Source: Acidobacteriaceae bacterium
Lineage (GTDB): Bacteria; Acidobacteriota; Terriglobia; Terriglobales; Acidobacteriaceae
NCBI GenBank assembly: GCA_003140235.1
Contig: PLJN01000051.1
Span: forward strand, 1 to 43,479
Reading direction: 5' to 3'
Length of the DNA: 43,479 nt
Positions 24,502 through 33,688 of the stretch are shown in pieces (positions within the stretch are counted from its first letter, which is position 1; every line of letters starts with the position of its first letter). A program made the position numbers and the translations under genes. A model generated the notes under the pieces. That model saw nothing but the letters and a program-made list of their open reading frames with translations, ran no database searches and was not told where the DNA came from.

Positions 24502-24704
24502 TGAAAACCTCCACCGACACGAGAAATATTTTGACGACGGCCAAATTCGCCCCTAACTGTCAAGTAGATCACGGCAGTGAACGGTTTGTCTATTCGGCTT
24601 GTAACACTTTGACGCAAAGAATGTCGCAAAGCAAGGCAGAACGGGTGAAGCTTGGGAAAAGAATCGGTAACGCCGCAAGCGATTCAGTTCAAACGACTTG
24701 CAGT

Positions 24705-27092
24705 CTAGTACCAGAACGGCGTCTCCTTAGCCCATTTGGAATTGGGATAGCGGCTGTGCAGCAAGTCATATGCCTGCCGGCTTAATCGCGACGTTTCACG
24801 ATTGCCGCAGCCGTATCGTGTGGTACGAACAGCCAGGTGCAGGGCCTCGGGAATTCTTGGGTTTCGCGACGACTCTTTGGCCCATTTCAATGTCTGCCCA
24901 ACAAGGTAATTGGGCCCCGTCCCGGAAGTTGCTAGTTCCTTCCACTGAGAACGGGCTGCCTCCAATTGTTCCGGCGTCAAGAATGACGGATAAGCGGGCG
25001 CATCCGGGCGCTCTTTGAACTTTAGATTTTCGTTTCGGTCGGATGAAGTTCCATTCTTCCCGTAATTGACCACCTCAGGATAGGAGCCGATATCAACACA
25101 CCACCAGTTATCGCGATAGCTGTCAATCTTCTGCATGGCTGTTCCTCTCCCAGAAAGGGCGTTTACGTAGGGTCGCGCGCCGGGAGAATGCAGGACGGTG
25201 AACAACGCGGCATGCCATTTATCTGAAGCTGGGCCGTCCACTGCGTAACTGTCCAGGTCTTTTTTCATCACCGGATAAGCCCTCTCCGCGGCGGGAACAA
25301 GCGTGGCGGCAATATCATGCCGGCCCAGCATCACGGCCCGAGTCCACGTGGCGAGCGCCAGTTCGCCTCGCAGTTTTTCGGGCAATTCCGATCTTAGCGC
25401 CGACTGACTGAGCAATTCCAGCGGCATACGAATATTGAAAATCAGCGCTGCATCACGATCAAACCTGCGTTCCGCCGTCTGGTTGCGCTTGGCTCCAGAC
25501 AACAACTCATCGCAGCCTTTCTTACCCCAAGCACAATTCAGCCAATCGTCACCAACGTCGCCTTCCCAAGAGTCATCGCCGACGGAAGGACGAGAAGCAT
25601 AGATCAGAAAATCTTCCAGGCTGGTCACAACCTTTGCGCGCTGGCCGAGAAACAAGTTAAACGAAGATGCTGATATCTTCTTCTCAAGAACGGGCAAAAG
25701 ATCATTGAGCAGGGCGCGCGCCTTGCCGGGCTCCCCCGCTTGTAGCAGCAGCCGGACTCGGTGATAGGCAATCGTGGGATAAGCCGCCGAGCTGGCCGGC
25801 ACCTGTTCGGCGGCTTGTGTTATCTCGGCTGCGGCGCTGTCGGTTGCATCGATTTTCGAAATCGCGGTCACCAGCCAGGGCAGGGTCCGCTGTTTGTTCC
25901 AGCGAGAAACGGCATGCGTCCGACCCTCTGCACCAGATTCCTGAAATGTAAGGACCCAGTCTGTCATCTCATCCGCCAGGGCAAATGATCTCAGTGCTCG
26001 ATACCGTGATTGTCGCCACTTCCTCACAGCGGAGCCCTCCTCTTTCGACGTGTCTGCGTCCCATCGGCTCGGTCCTTCACCTAATGCGCGATCAAGGCCG
26101 AAGGTGTAATCGATCATGTCCTGCTCGAAATCCGGACTTACCCGGCGCACAGATAACAGGCGTCCGAGTTCATGGGTACGCTTCTCAGGCGCTCGACGGA
26201 AGGCTATATAGCCCAGCAGCCGGCGCGCTGCTCGATGCAAATCCTTTTGGTTATTGTCGCTAACAATTGCGCGCAGACGGACTTCAGCCTCGTCGAAGGA
26301 CGGGCCGTCACCTGGTGATCCGTTGCGCGCGACGGCCCTGGCGGCCAGGTAAGGCGCGACGGTACGCCATGGGGAGTGTTTGTCCCGCGCAATCTGATCG
26401 AACTCCTGAACAGCCACGGCGAAGTGGCCACCATAAAAATGGGCGGCCGCAATCTGATAACGCCGGTCTGCCTTCAGGAGTGCCGGGCTATTGTCGGCGA
26501 CCATGGCTGGTACACTGGCTTGGCTTTCGCAGTTCGAAAAAACCGTGTCCTGTCCCCGGAGCCACTCGCGCACCTCTGCGCTCTTCGCGCCGAACCGATG
26601 AACGCGGTCGTTCAGGGTAAGAACGGCGGTCTGGTACGAATCAGCCTGGCAGTTTTGAAATTCTCCGTAAGCCACATAATTTCCGGTTGAAGAAAGCTGC
26701 TTTCTTCCCGAACCTTGCGGCGCCGCAGAAACCATCTTGCCGAAAATTCGTTCGCGTGCCGCAAGCCATGCCTCATGGGGGTCCTTCAATTCCTCGCCCG
26801 AGCCACCCTTAAGTTTCCAGCGCCAGTAGTCCAGGACTCCCTTGGTTTCACCTGGGGCCAGCGGCCGGTCTGATAAATGTCGCCAAGCCAGCACCAGGTA
26901 CGAACGGGCAAACGAGGGCAGAATGACTCCTAGATTGCCGGCTGCATATTGCTTCAGCGGCGCGTCCGGATGGTTCTGGAATGTGAAAACCGCCTGTGGA
27001 AAGAATGGGCCGCAGGAGCTTCCATTTTGTGGAACGAAAAAGAAAAGTAACAAGATCAGCATGCAGTAGAGTCTGGGAGTCAGGCGTTTCAT
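24705..27092 (-). CDS. large secreted helical-repeat protein of unknown function
   Basis: 795 residues, not a family I can name. A strong signal peptide (residues 8-25, CMLILLLFFFVPQ) is followed by SCGPFFPQAVF, a Cys-Gly-Pro start seen in similar Acidobacteria proteins. The middle (about 200-600) looks like an alpha-solenoid of TPR-like helix pairs, for example YQIAAAHFYGGHFAVAVQEFDQIARD, RRLLGYIAFR and AYPTIAYHRVRLLLQAGEPGKARALLNDLL. Several Cys suggest disulfides. No catalytic signature seen. Its ATG overlaps the stop of the upstream DUF3142 gene by 4 bases, so the two are translated together and likely act together in the envelope. Confidence 0.75.
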   Translation of the reverse strand: MKRLTPRLYCMLILLLFFFVPQNGSSCGPFFPQAVFTFQNHPDAPLKQYAAGNLGVILPSFARSYLVLAWRHLSDRPLAPGETKGVLDYWRWKLKGGSGEELKDPHEAWLAARERIFGKMVSAAPQGSGRKQLSSTGNYVAYGEFQNCQADSYQTAVLTLNDRVHRFGAKSAEVREWLRGQDTVFSNCESQASVPAMVADNSPALLKADRRYQIAAAHFYGGHFAVAVQEFDQIARDKHSPWRTVAPYLAARAVARNGSPGDGPSFDEAEVRLRAIVSDNNQKDLHRAARRLLGYIAFRRAPEKRTHELGRLLSVRRVSPDFEQDMIDYTFGLDRALGEGPSRWDADTSKEEGSAVRKWRQSRYRALRSFALADEMTDWVLTFQESGAEGRTHAVSRWNKQRTLPWLVTAISKIDATDSAAAEITQAAEQVPASSAAYPTIAYHRVRLLLQAGEPGKARALLNDLLPVLEKKISASSFNLFLGQRAKVVTSLEDFLIYASRPSVGDDSWEGDVGDDWLNCAWGKKGCDELLSGAKRNQTAERRFDRDAALIFNIRMPLELLSQSALRSELPEKLRGELALATWTRAVMLGRHDIAATLVPAAERAYPVMKKDLDSYAVDGPASDKWHAALFTVLHSPGARPYVNALSGRGTAMQKIDSYRDNWWCVDIGSYPEVVNYGKNGTSSDRNENLKFKERPDAPAYPSFLTPEQLEAARSQWKELATSGTGPNYLVGQTLKWAKESSRNPRIPEALHLAVRTTRYGCGNRETSRLSRQAYDLLHSRYPNSKWAKETPFWY

Positions 27093-27841
27093 TGGTTCAC
27101 TCGCGTAAAAACGTTGGTCAAAGTTTGTTCAGTCCATGATCTGCCGTGAAATACATACAGGCGCTTTCCCTTGGTCTCCGCCGGCCAGGGCTCATCGGTA
27201 GAAAGGCCCAGGCTGCTGGAACATAGCGGCTCGCGGATAACTGCCGCCGGTCCCCGGCGATCAAACAAGCCACGTTCACGCCCCATGCGAAACAGCATAG
27301 GCACGGCCTCATCCACGGGCAGGTCTGCGATCCAGTTGTCGTAAGCACACCAGGAGGCGAGCGCGGTGATCGAAAGCGGCATCCGCGGCGGCATTTGCTG
27401 CCGCAGATGCACGAGTACGTCACGGTAGAACGCCCGCTGGGACTTTACGGCGTCAAAATCCACCTGCAAGGCGGAAACTCCGCCACGGCGCGCGGACAGC
27501 AGCAGCGCCGCCACGATCTTTGCTTTGTTTTCTTCGGACGCGGAGCTATAACCCGCCGGCATCTCGATCCTGACAACCGCAATCACCCGCGTGCCGAAGG
27601 GCACACGAAGAGGCTGCACACGCGGCTCGGCCTTCACATAGTCGCGGACATAGAGGGTTTGATCCAGGTACGCAACGCCGACTTGATTCGGATCAAGAAA
27701 CTCGAGAAGCTCCGGCCGTTGCCACGCCCATACAGTCAGTCGCGGGAAACGAGAAAAACTGGCTGGGCTGGCTGCCCGATCGGCAGGAGTGTTGAGCAGT
27801 ACCGGCAAAAGGAGGCAGAACACCCGCAGAAGGGATTTCAT
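27089..27841 (-). CDS. exported DUF3142-like protein
   Basis: 250 residues. A signal peptide (1-23) is followed by LTVWAWQRPELLEFL, VAYLDQTLYVRD, VIAVVRIEM, ALQVDFDAVKSQRAFYRDVLVHLRQ, MPLSITALASWC and DEAVPMLFRMGRE. This succession of strands ending in acidic or aromatic residues matches DUF3142, thought to have a TIM-barrel related to glycoside hydrolases. The Asp of LQVDFD is the position where barrel hydrolases carry an acidic residue, but activity is not established for the family. It is coupled to the 795-residue secreted protein (ATGA overlap), which suggests a two-protein unit. Confidence 0.75.
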   Translation of the reverse strand: MKSLLRVFCLLLPVLLNTPADRAASPASFSRFPRLTVWAWQRPELLEFLDPNQVGVAYLDQTLYVRDYVKAEPRVQPLRVPFGTRVIAVVRIEMPAGYSSASEENKAKIVAALLLSARRGGVSALQVDFDAVKSQRAFYRDVLVHLRQQMPPRMPLSITALASWCAYDNWIADLPVDEAVPMLFRMGRERGLFDRRGPAAVIREPLCSSSLGLSTDEPWPAETKGKRLYVFHGRSWTEQTLTNVFTRVNQ

Positions 27842-27923
27842 AGACCAAATTTTCCGCCGGTATCAAGCTGAGTGTACGCCTGAATTGTGAATAGTCAAGA
27901 GGCAAGACGACGAAAGCGAACCA

Positions 27924-28703
27924 CTACTTTCTCGCCGACTTGAAAATCGCGAACACCGCGCCTTGTGGATCAGCCAAAATTGAAATCGTCCCCACATTTT
28001 CCATCGCCCGAGGCGGCATGTAGATGGTCGCGCCTAACTCTTTGGCTTTGGTTGCGGTGCCTTCAACATCAGAAACATAGAAGTAAACCAGCCAGTGCGG
28101 AGGAACACCCGGCTTGCGATGCGCGGCGGGCGGAATGCCTCCGATGAAATCTTCGCCGTTCTTGATGTGGAGATAATCGTCTTTCTCGCCTTTCATCATC
28201 GTCCAGCCAAACAAGCCGGAATAGAACTTGGCGGCCACCTCCGGGTCGGGTGTGCTGAGGTCGGCCCAGCAGAATGTACCATCGACGCCGGTGATCTTAA
28301 TACCTGTGCTCTTGTTCGCTTGCCAAACCATGAAAACCGCTCCGGTGGGCTCTTGCACAACCGCCATACGACCGGCATCCATCACGTCAAAGGCCGGCTG
28401 CAGGACCTTGCCCCCAAGCTCCGCAGCTTTGCTCGCGGCATGGTCAGCGTTGTCCACCGTGACATAGAGGTTCCAATGCGACGGTATGCCCTGCGCGCGC
28501 TCTTCTGGACGCATCGTATAGCCTGCCGCAGCGTCGCGGTCCTGCAGGCGGAATATCGTGTAAACATCTTGTGGCCCCATGGGAAACTCGGTGACTGACC
28601 AGCCAAATAACGACGTATAGAAACTCTTGGCGCCGCTCTGGTCGGTCGTCGCCAGCTCAACCCAGGAAAAAGCCCCGGCAGGATGTTTATCAATGTTTGT
28701 CAT
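27924..28703 (-). CDS. two-domain VOC-family protein (glyoxalase/bleomycin-resistance fold)
   Basis: 259 residues with two tandem VOC modules. Module 1 (about 8-125): FSWVELATTDQSGAKSFY, LFGWSVTEF, WNLYVTVDNADHAASKAAELGGKV and VQEPTGAVFMVWQ. Module 2 (about 140-256): FCWADLSTPDPEVAAKFY, LFGWTMMKG, WLVYFYVSDVEGTATKAKELGA and LADPQGAVFAIFK. The repeated FCWxELxTxDxxxAxxFYxxLFGW is characteristic of the so-called 27 kDa antigen/CFP30-like VOC proteins in bacteria. The metal-site pattern is incomplete, so enzymatic activity is uncertain. Cytoplasmic, transcribed divergently from the thioredoxin-like gene. Confidence 0.88.
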   Translation of the reverse strand: MTNIDKHPAGAFSWVELATTDQSGAKSFYTSLFGWSVTEFPMGPQDVYTIFRLQDRDAAAGYTMRPEERAQGIPSHWNLYVTVDNADHAASKAAELGGKVLQPAFDVMDAGRMAVVQEPTGAVFMVWQANKSTGIKITGVDGTFCWADLSTPDPEVAAKFYSGLFGWTMMKGEKDDYLHIKNGEDFIGGIPPAAHRKPGVPPHWLVYFYVSDVEGTATKAKELGATIYMPPRAMENVGTISILADPQGAVFAIFKSARK

Positions 28704-28762
28704 AGCGAAGAAATTATACGCCGTCCGCCCGGTATTTTCTGGAACTATGGCGCTCCAGTAGA

Positions 28763-29290
28763 ATGATGGACATGCACTTCAAAAACAAACTCTGCTTTCT
28801 GGTTTGCTTGCTGGCCCTCGCGGGCAGCGCGCAATATGTAAAGACTCCGCTGAAAACTCCGGCGGCCAGGCGTAATCTTTACCCCGCAGGTGTAAACGCC
28901 CGTGAAGAGATTAAGGAAGCGCTCGCGGCGGCAGCGCCTGGCAACAAACGTTTGATCCTGGTGTTCGGGGCGAACTGGTGCGGCGATTGCTTTGCCCTGG
29001 ATTATGCTTTTCATCAGCCCAGAATTGCGCCGCTGTTGAACGCCAACTTCAAGGTCGTCCACATTAATGTTGGCGGTTCCGACGGCAACGGGTTCGACAC
29101 GAACCTGGATCTGGCCGAAAAATACCACCTGCCGATCAAGAAAGGCATCCCGTCAGTCGCGGTGATTGATAGTCACGACCGGCTGCTCTTTGCCACACCA
29201 GAGTTTGAAAAGGCCCGACTCATGACGGAAGAGGACGTAATCCAGTTCATCAACGCGTGGAAACCGCCGGCGCCTAAAGCCAGTAAGTAA
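28763..29290 (+). CDS. exported thioredoxin-like protein
   Basis: 175 residues. A signal peptide (about 1-23, LCFLVCLLALAGSAQ) precedes a thioredoxin fold with ILVFGANWCGDCFALD; the redox pair is Cys73 and Cys76 (CGDC rather than the classical CGPC). The cis-Pro loop is KKGIPSVAVID, and the C-terminal helix VIQFINAWK closes the fold. CGDC is common in periplasmic thioredoxin-like proteins of the thioredoxin_7 type. It probably reduces or oxidises disulfides of exported proteins; partner unknown. There are three in-frame ATGs (28763, 28766, 28772) and none has a clear ribosome binding site. It is convergent with the broken gene at 29308-29920. Confidence 0.85.
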   Translation: MMDMHFKNKLCFLVCLLALAGSAQYVKTPLKTPAARRNLYPAGVNAREEIKEALAAAAPGNKRLILVFGANWCGDCFALDYAFHQPRIAPLLNANFKVVHINVGGSDGNGFDTNLDLAEKYHLPIKKGIPSVAVIDSHDRLLFATPEFEKARLMTEEDVIQFINAWKPPAPKASK

Positions 29291-29307
29291 TTCGGCCGAG
29301 GGCCAAC

Positions 29308-29920
29308 TTATCGTCTGCCGCACGGGACAGCCGTGATAGTTGGCTTTTGGGCATTACTGCCGTCTTCCTGCAGTTCGTAAATTCTGTCCCAGCACTGCGC
29401 AGCCTTGTATCGTTTGCCGTTGAATTTGTACAAAGTCAATTCTGAAAACGTGGCCGAGCCATGCGCAGAGGTCTGGATATCGCGGTATCCGTTGGTGCGC
29501 GTATTCCTCACCGAGAACCACTGCACCATGAAAGTCTTGAGCAGCAATTCAAGTCTTGTGCCTTTTTGCCGCACAGCCCAGAATTCGCAGTTGCCAGTTG
29601 CGCTGCATTGGCAGTCGTCGGACGCCTGAACAAGAAGATTGACCTCCGTCCCTGGCCCCAACTTCATTTTTGCAACTCGAATATCGTTGATTGCTTGTTG
29701 AGGCGAATCGCCCCGTGACGACACAGTCATCCGGATCGACTTGAAAAGCCAGCTTGGTGACAGCGTCCTTCTCTGTCTGAGTGAGATGAGATTTTCCCAG
29801 GTATTCAGGCTTCGTTTCGCTTGTATCAACAAATCTGAGTGCCTTACGATGAGCGACCTGGGAGAAGGCAGACACGACCGCACATAGCAACAACGCTGCA
29901 GCAAGCTTGCGATGGTCCAT
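29308..29920 (-). pseudogene. small secreted protein of unknown function, single frameshift
   Basis: The first part has a signal peptide (MDHRKLAAALLLCAVVSAFS) and reads to FQVDPDDCVVT. Near a run of four G residues (29711-29714, minus strand) the sensible reading passes to another frame, which continues GDSPQQAINDIRVAKMKLG and LLVQASDDCQCSATGNCEFW, and ends PCGRR at 29308. Both halves are well-formed and together make about 203 residues; removing one G restores a single frame. The C-terminal half has paired Cys (DDCQCSATGNC, AAQCWDRIY) and no known signature. A true mutation, a sequence error or (less likely) programmed frameshifting are possible. Confidence 0.7.
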
Positions 29921-29953
29921 AACGGCGATTATGACACGGCCCAGCCGATCACT

Positions 29954-30700
29954 TCACTTCTTCGATGGCGGCGAAATCGGGACTGCCAGCGTATCGTGAT
30001 GGTAAGCCAGCACTGAGCGGAAATACGGCCCGATCTGATCAGGACTCGTATAGCCTGCTGCGTGCGCGGCGGCCAGTTGTTTGTCGGCCGGAATGTCGGC
30101 ACTCTCGGCGTAGTGCTTGATGTCACGATAAAAGTCGATGGAGAAAACGTCCCAGGCTGCGCCCTGATCGCGCACAAAGATAAAAAGCTCGGGACGGCCC
30201 AGAAATTTCCCATACGCGCTTTCCATTTCGCGTTCTTTAATAAGTTCGGATTGCTTGCCAGGAAGCGCGTGAATCATTTCAATGTGAAAAAAGCCGGCGC
30301 CGGCAAAGGCATCTCTCACCCCATCCAACGGCGGGCCGAAGACAAAAACATCTTCCTGCCAGGCAATATCCTGCTGAATCCGCGCGTTCAGTTCGGCGTT
30401 GGCAAGTTCCGCGCGCTTGCGGTTCGCGATGCGCTCCGGACGGTAATACTCGGCATAACTTCCAATGGGATAGATCAACATCAGGTCCCAATGATCGCCC
30501 TGGCTGTGGCGCATGATAAAAGGCGCAGCATCTCCGCCGGAAGCAATGACCGCTGATTCCCTTCCCAGCAGGTCCACCAATTCAACAAACTTTCCCGGCG
30601 TGGCCTGCACCAGTTGGGCGCGATACAAATAGTTTCCTTCGGCCGCATGGGCCAGCGGTGCAAGAGCCAAAAGAAGTAAGATTCGTACCAACGTCCGCAT
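29954..30700 (-). CDS. secreted protein with two dimeric alpha/beta-barrel-like repeats
   Basis: 248 residues with a signal peptide (1-20, ILLLLALAPLAHAA). Two similar segments follow: residues 24-85 (YLYRAQLVQATPGKF to HWDLMLIYPIGSYAEYY) and 137-198 (FFHIEMIHALPGKQ to AWDVFSIDFYRDIKHYAE). Each has a strand, the ATPGK/ALPGK turn, an amphipathic helix and a WDL/WDV strand. This is the architecture of ferredoxin-like monooxygenase/ABM barrels, so the protein is probably a fused dimer. I see no cofactor-binding signature and assign no reaction. It lies 51 bases after the S9 peptidase stop, same strand, and could be co-transcribed. Confidence 0.7.
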   Translation of the reverse strand: MRTLVRILLLLALAPLAHAAEGNYLYRAQLVQATPGKFVELVDLLGRESAVIASGGDAAPFIMRHSQGDHWDLMLIYPIGSYAEYYRPERIANRKRAELANAELNARIQQDIAWQEDVFVFGPPLDGVRDAFAGAGFFHIEMIHALPGKQSELIKEREMESAYGKFLGRPELFIFVRDQGAAWDVFSIDFYRDIKHYAESADIPADKQLAAAHAAGYTSPDQIGPYFRSVLAYHHDTLAVPISPPSKK

Positions 30701-30751
30701 TTTGCAATTTCTCTCTTTCTTGAATTGCGCCCCAACCGCGCTGCATGTTCG

Positions 30752-32758
30752 CTACTTCAACCGCTGATTAAACCACGCTGCCACTCGCTCAATCCTGTCC
30801 TTTTGGTGAGCAGGGCTGGCGAACTGATGGCCTTCGTGCTCGTAGACCACGAGTTCGGTCTCCACGCCCAAGGTCTTGAGCGCGTGCCAGAATTCATACG
30901 ACTGCGGCGTCGGACACTCGCCATCACTATCGCCCACCAGCACCAGCGTGGGTGTGCGGGCTTTCTTGATGAACGTAATCGGCGAGCTCTTCGCGTATAC
31001 CTGAGGATCGTCGTACACCGTCGCGCCGAAGAACGGGACCATCCATTTATCAATCTGGTTTTCGCCGTAGTAGCTCTGGAAGTTTGCCAGACCGGCGCCG
31101 GCCACCGCGGCTTTAAAACGGTTGGTCTGCGTGACGGCCCACATGGTCATGTAGCCGCCGTAGCTCCATCCGGTGATGCCCAGGCGGTGCTCGTCGATCG
31201 GGGCTTCTTTCAACGCCTGGTCCACACCGGTCATGATGTCGCGGAAATCGCCGTAACCAAAGTCTTTCACGTTGGCGCGCGTGAATGCCTCGCCTGCGCC
31301 GTAGCCGCCACGCGGGTTGGGCATGAAGACGAAGAATCCCTTACTCGCCAGCGCTACGCCAAAACTCTGTATGCCCGGCCACGACGAACGCGCAATCGCG
31401 CTTGGCCCGCCATGCACCTGTACCACCATGGGATAACTTTTTGCCGGATCAAAACCGCGCGGGTAGAGCAACCAGCCTTGCAAGTTGAACCCTTCATTTG
31501 TCCAGTGAATGCTCCTGGCTTCTCCCCAGGCCGGTGTCAGGCCGGCATTGCGAGACGTGAGTGGCTTCCAGTCTCCGACAGGTCCAACCCAAACTTCCGG
31601 AGGATGGGCCAAAGATTCTCGCATACCGGCGGACATATTTCCGTCAGCCGAGAGTGACGCTGAGGTAACGTGGCCCGTGGCCGTAATGTGATCTCCCGTT
31701 TGATACAGCGTTGTAATCTTTCCGCCGGTCACGTCCACCGTTGCCAGTCCGCTGCCGCCGTCAATTTCCTCACCAAAGAAAATTTTCTGTCCGCTAGCAG
31801 GCCACGACAGTGAGCTTGCTGACGCCTTCATACCCGGCGTGATGTTCCGGGCGCGTCCGTCTTCAGCGGAGACCACAAAAATATCACCGCCTGTCGAGCC
31901 TTCATCGCTCATCAGGCCGCCGATGAACGCCACCCGCTTCCCGTCCGGCGACCACACAGGGTTCGCCATCTGCGTATCGATGGGCGGAGTGTAAATGGAT
32001 TTCATCTCTCCGCCAACGGCCGCAATCGTATATATCTGCGCGATGTACCAGTTGTCGTCGCCATTGCCCTGCGCCGCCGTGGTGACAAAGCGTTTGCTGT
32101 CAGGCGACCAGTCATATTCGTAGACGTACATGTCCGCTGGAGAAATAATCCGTAGCTTGCCGCTGGCTGCATCCACCAGAGCGAGCCGCTGTTCGGTGAC
32201 CACCTCCTGGATCACGCCGGTCTGCGCCGTCTCCGCTACCAGAGGTCCGGCGGCACGGGTGGCGTTTTCGGTCAATAAGACAGCAATTGTTTTGCCATCG
32301 GGAGACCATCCGGGCGTTGAGAGAAATCCTTTCACGTTGGTAAGTTTTCTCGGACTACCCGCTCCATTCATCAGGTAGAGCTGCATCTGGCCTTTTTTGG
32401 CCATGTCAGAAAGGAACACAAGCGACTTGCTGTCTTGAGACCACGACAACGAAGCGTCGGAATTGCCGGGACCAATCGCGCGCGTCACTGCGCCGGGCCT
32501 GGCGGCGGACACGTAAATCGTCCGTCCTGCGCCGGGGACCTTCTCTACCCACGCCAACTGTTTGCCATCCGGAGAAATTGCCACCTGATCGAAAGTCTTG
32601 CCGCGAGAGAGCGTTTGGGCAATGTCATCCACTGGCGCCTTGACGCTGTGGACATCTGCCTTGATGTGGTGACGGGCAGCAGTTTGCGAAGCGGTCACCG
32701 CCGTGAACATCACGCAGATAAATAAGGTCGCGACAATCTGTCTCACTGCTTTAGGCAT
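30752..32758 (-). CDS. secreted S9-family prolyl oligopeptidase / dipeptidyl peptidase
   Basis: 668 residues. A signal peptide (about 1-23) precedes a beta-propeller of PD40 blades (VAISPDGKQLAWVE, LSWSQDSKSLVFLSD, PGWSPDGKTIAVL, YDWSPDSKRFVT, PVWSPDGKRVAFIGG). The C-terminal alpha/beta hydrolase has Ser532 in GWSYGGYM, Asp612 in VGDSDGE and His644 in EHEGHQF. The enzyme cleaves short peptides, often after Pro or Ala. I chose the ATG at 32756-32758: AGGAG lies 9 bases upstream and the signal peptide starts there. The frame is open to 32920, but that would overlap the divergent neighbour. In soil Acidobacteria many such enzymes are exported for peptide scavenging. Confidence 0.93.
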   Translation of the reverse strand: MPKAVRQIVATLFICVMFTAVTASQTAARHHIKADVHSVKAPVDDIAQTLSRGKTFDQVAISPDGKQLAWVEKVPGAGRTIYVSAARPGAVTRAIGPGNSDASLSWSQDSKSLVFLSDMAKKGQMQLYLMNGAGSPRKLTNVKGFLSTPGWSPDGKTIAVLLTENATRAAGPLVAETAQTGVIQEVVTEQRLALVDAASGKLRIISPADMYVYEYDWSPDSKRFVTTAAQGNGDDNWYIAQIYTIAAVGGEMKSIYTPPIDTQMANPVWSPDGKRVAFIGGLMSDEGSTGGDIFVVSAEDGRARNITPGMKASASSLSWPASGQKIFFGEEIDGGSGLATVDVTGGKITTLYQTGDHITATGHVTSASLSADGNMSAGMRESLAHPPEVWVGPVGDWKPLTSRNAGLTPAWGEARSIHWTNEGFNLQGWLLYPRGFDPAKSYPMVVQVHGGPSAIARSSWPGIQSFGVALASKGFFVFMPNPRGGYGAGEAFTRANVKDFGYGDFRDIMTGVDQALKEAPIDEHRLGITGWSYGGYMTMWAVTQTNRFKAAVAGAGLANFQSYYGENQIDKWMVPFFGATVYDDPQVYAKSSPITFIKKARTPTLVLVGDSDGECPTPQSYEFWHALKTLGVETELVVYEHEGHQFASPAHQKDRIERVAAWFNQRLK

Positions 32759-32864
32759 GCCCAGTCTCTCCTGTGGATTCGGTTCCTCAATATACAGACC
32801 GCGCATTGGACGGAGCAAGCGCACGCCGGCTGGATTGCGTAACGATGTGTTATTCTCCGTGATT

Positions 32865-33680
32865 ATGCGAAATATTTTCATCTTCATAACAATGCTCGGT
32901 GTGTGCTGCGCCCAGGACAAGCCGGCGCCGTCACCGACTGTACAACCTCAGCAGTCCACGCAAGCAATACCGCTCTCCGACGAAGAGATCCAGACCCAAC
33001 TCAAAAAGATCGCCATGGCCACCATCCAATGGGAGAGCGCAAGCACCCCCGGAATGAAGGCGGAAGTGGAGTTGATCAAGAAAGACCAAGTCAACGGCAG
33101 GCTTACAGTGCAATACCGTTTTAAGATCAGCGGCGCGCCCCATAACCAGTTTTACACTCTCACGGCCTGGCCGGTGACGTTTCCTAATCCCGCAACCATG
33201 ATGGAGGGTCTGGTTATCGCCGCCGACGGGACTGTCGGTTGTCCCTCGGACTCGACCCGGACTTGTGCCCAACGCCTCAAGGTTGGTGAACTCCGGCTTA
33301 CATATACTCCCGGCATCGGTGAGATCTTTCGCCATGCACTTGTCTCGGACGACGGAAAATCCCGCATATTCTTTTCCTTTGTTCCCGAACCGATCGTCGC
33401 GACCGATAAGTCCTGCAGCCTGGAGGTCGTGGAGTTACAGCCGGAGTTCGCATTCGTCATCATCCGCGGGAAGGGATTTCAGCCCGGAGAGAATGTTTTG
33501 CTGCACATGCAGTCCTATCAGGAAGCCCATGATCCAACAGCAAAGGCCGACGCGCAGGGCCAGTTTCAGGCGGAGTACACGCCATTCGTCCGCGCCAGAA
33601 CCACGGGCGTGAGTGACGTCTCGGCCAAGGGCGCGAGCTGCGCTCCCAAAGTTTCTTTCAACTGGGGTACGGGACAGTAG
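32865..33680 (+). CDS. secreted protein of unknown function
   Basis: 271 residues; not a family I recognise. A short signal peptide (MRNIFIFITMLGVCCAQ) precedes a Pro/Gln-rich linker (residues 18-36). The first domain has IQWESASTPGMKAEVELIKKD, VQYRFKISG and FYTLTAWPVTFPNP; a second one, VVELQPEFAFVIIRGKGFQPGENVLLHMQS, resembles an IPT/Ig-like beta sandwich; and the C-terminus is PKVSFNWGTG. Four Cys in the mature part (GCPSDSTRTC, KSCSLEV, GASC) may form disulfides. The ATG at 32865 is chosen because the signal peptide begins there; the frame is open for 54 codons upstream, inside the divergent S9 peptidase region. It is convergent with the M28 peptidase. Confidence 0.7.
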   Translation: MRNIFIFITMLGVCCAQDKPAPSPTVQPQQSTQAIPLSDEEIQTQLKKIAMATIQWESASTPGMKAEVELIKKDQVNGRLTVQYRFKISGAPHNQFYTLTAWPVTFPNPATMMEGLVIAADGTVGCPSDSTRTCAQRLKVGELRLTYTPGIGEIFRHALVSDDGKSRIFFSFVPEPIVATDKSCSLEVVELQPEFAFVIIRGKGFQPGENVLLHMQSYQEAHDPTAKADAQGQFQAEYTPFVRARTTGVSDVSAKGASCAPKVSFNWGTGQ

Positions 33681-33688
33681 CCAGTCGT

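Noticed and set aside
24502-24704. TTGACA on the minus strand as promoter of the lipoprotein gene
   Set aside because: No acceptable -10 at 16-18 bases. The 203-base gap may hold the promoter but I cannot place it.
28737-28749. TTTCTGGAACTAT shared with 39126-39138 as an ECF-sigma -35 element
   Set aside because: At the first site it is too close to the start codon to serve as a -35, and no matching -10 is found at either site.
30725-31657. 310-codon plus-strand frame
   Set aside because: Antisense to the catalytic part of the S9 peptidase, with no ribosome binding site or protein-like pattern.
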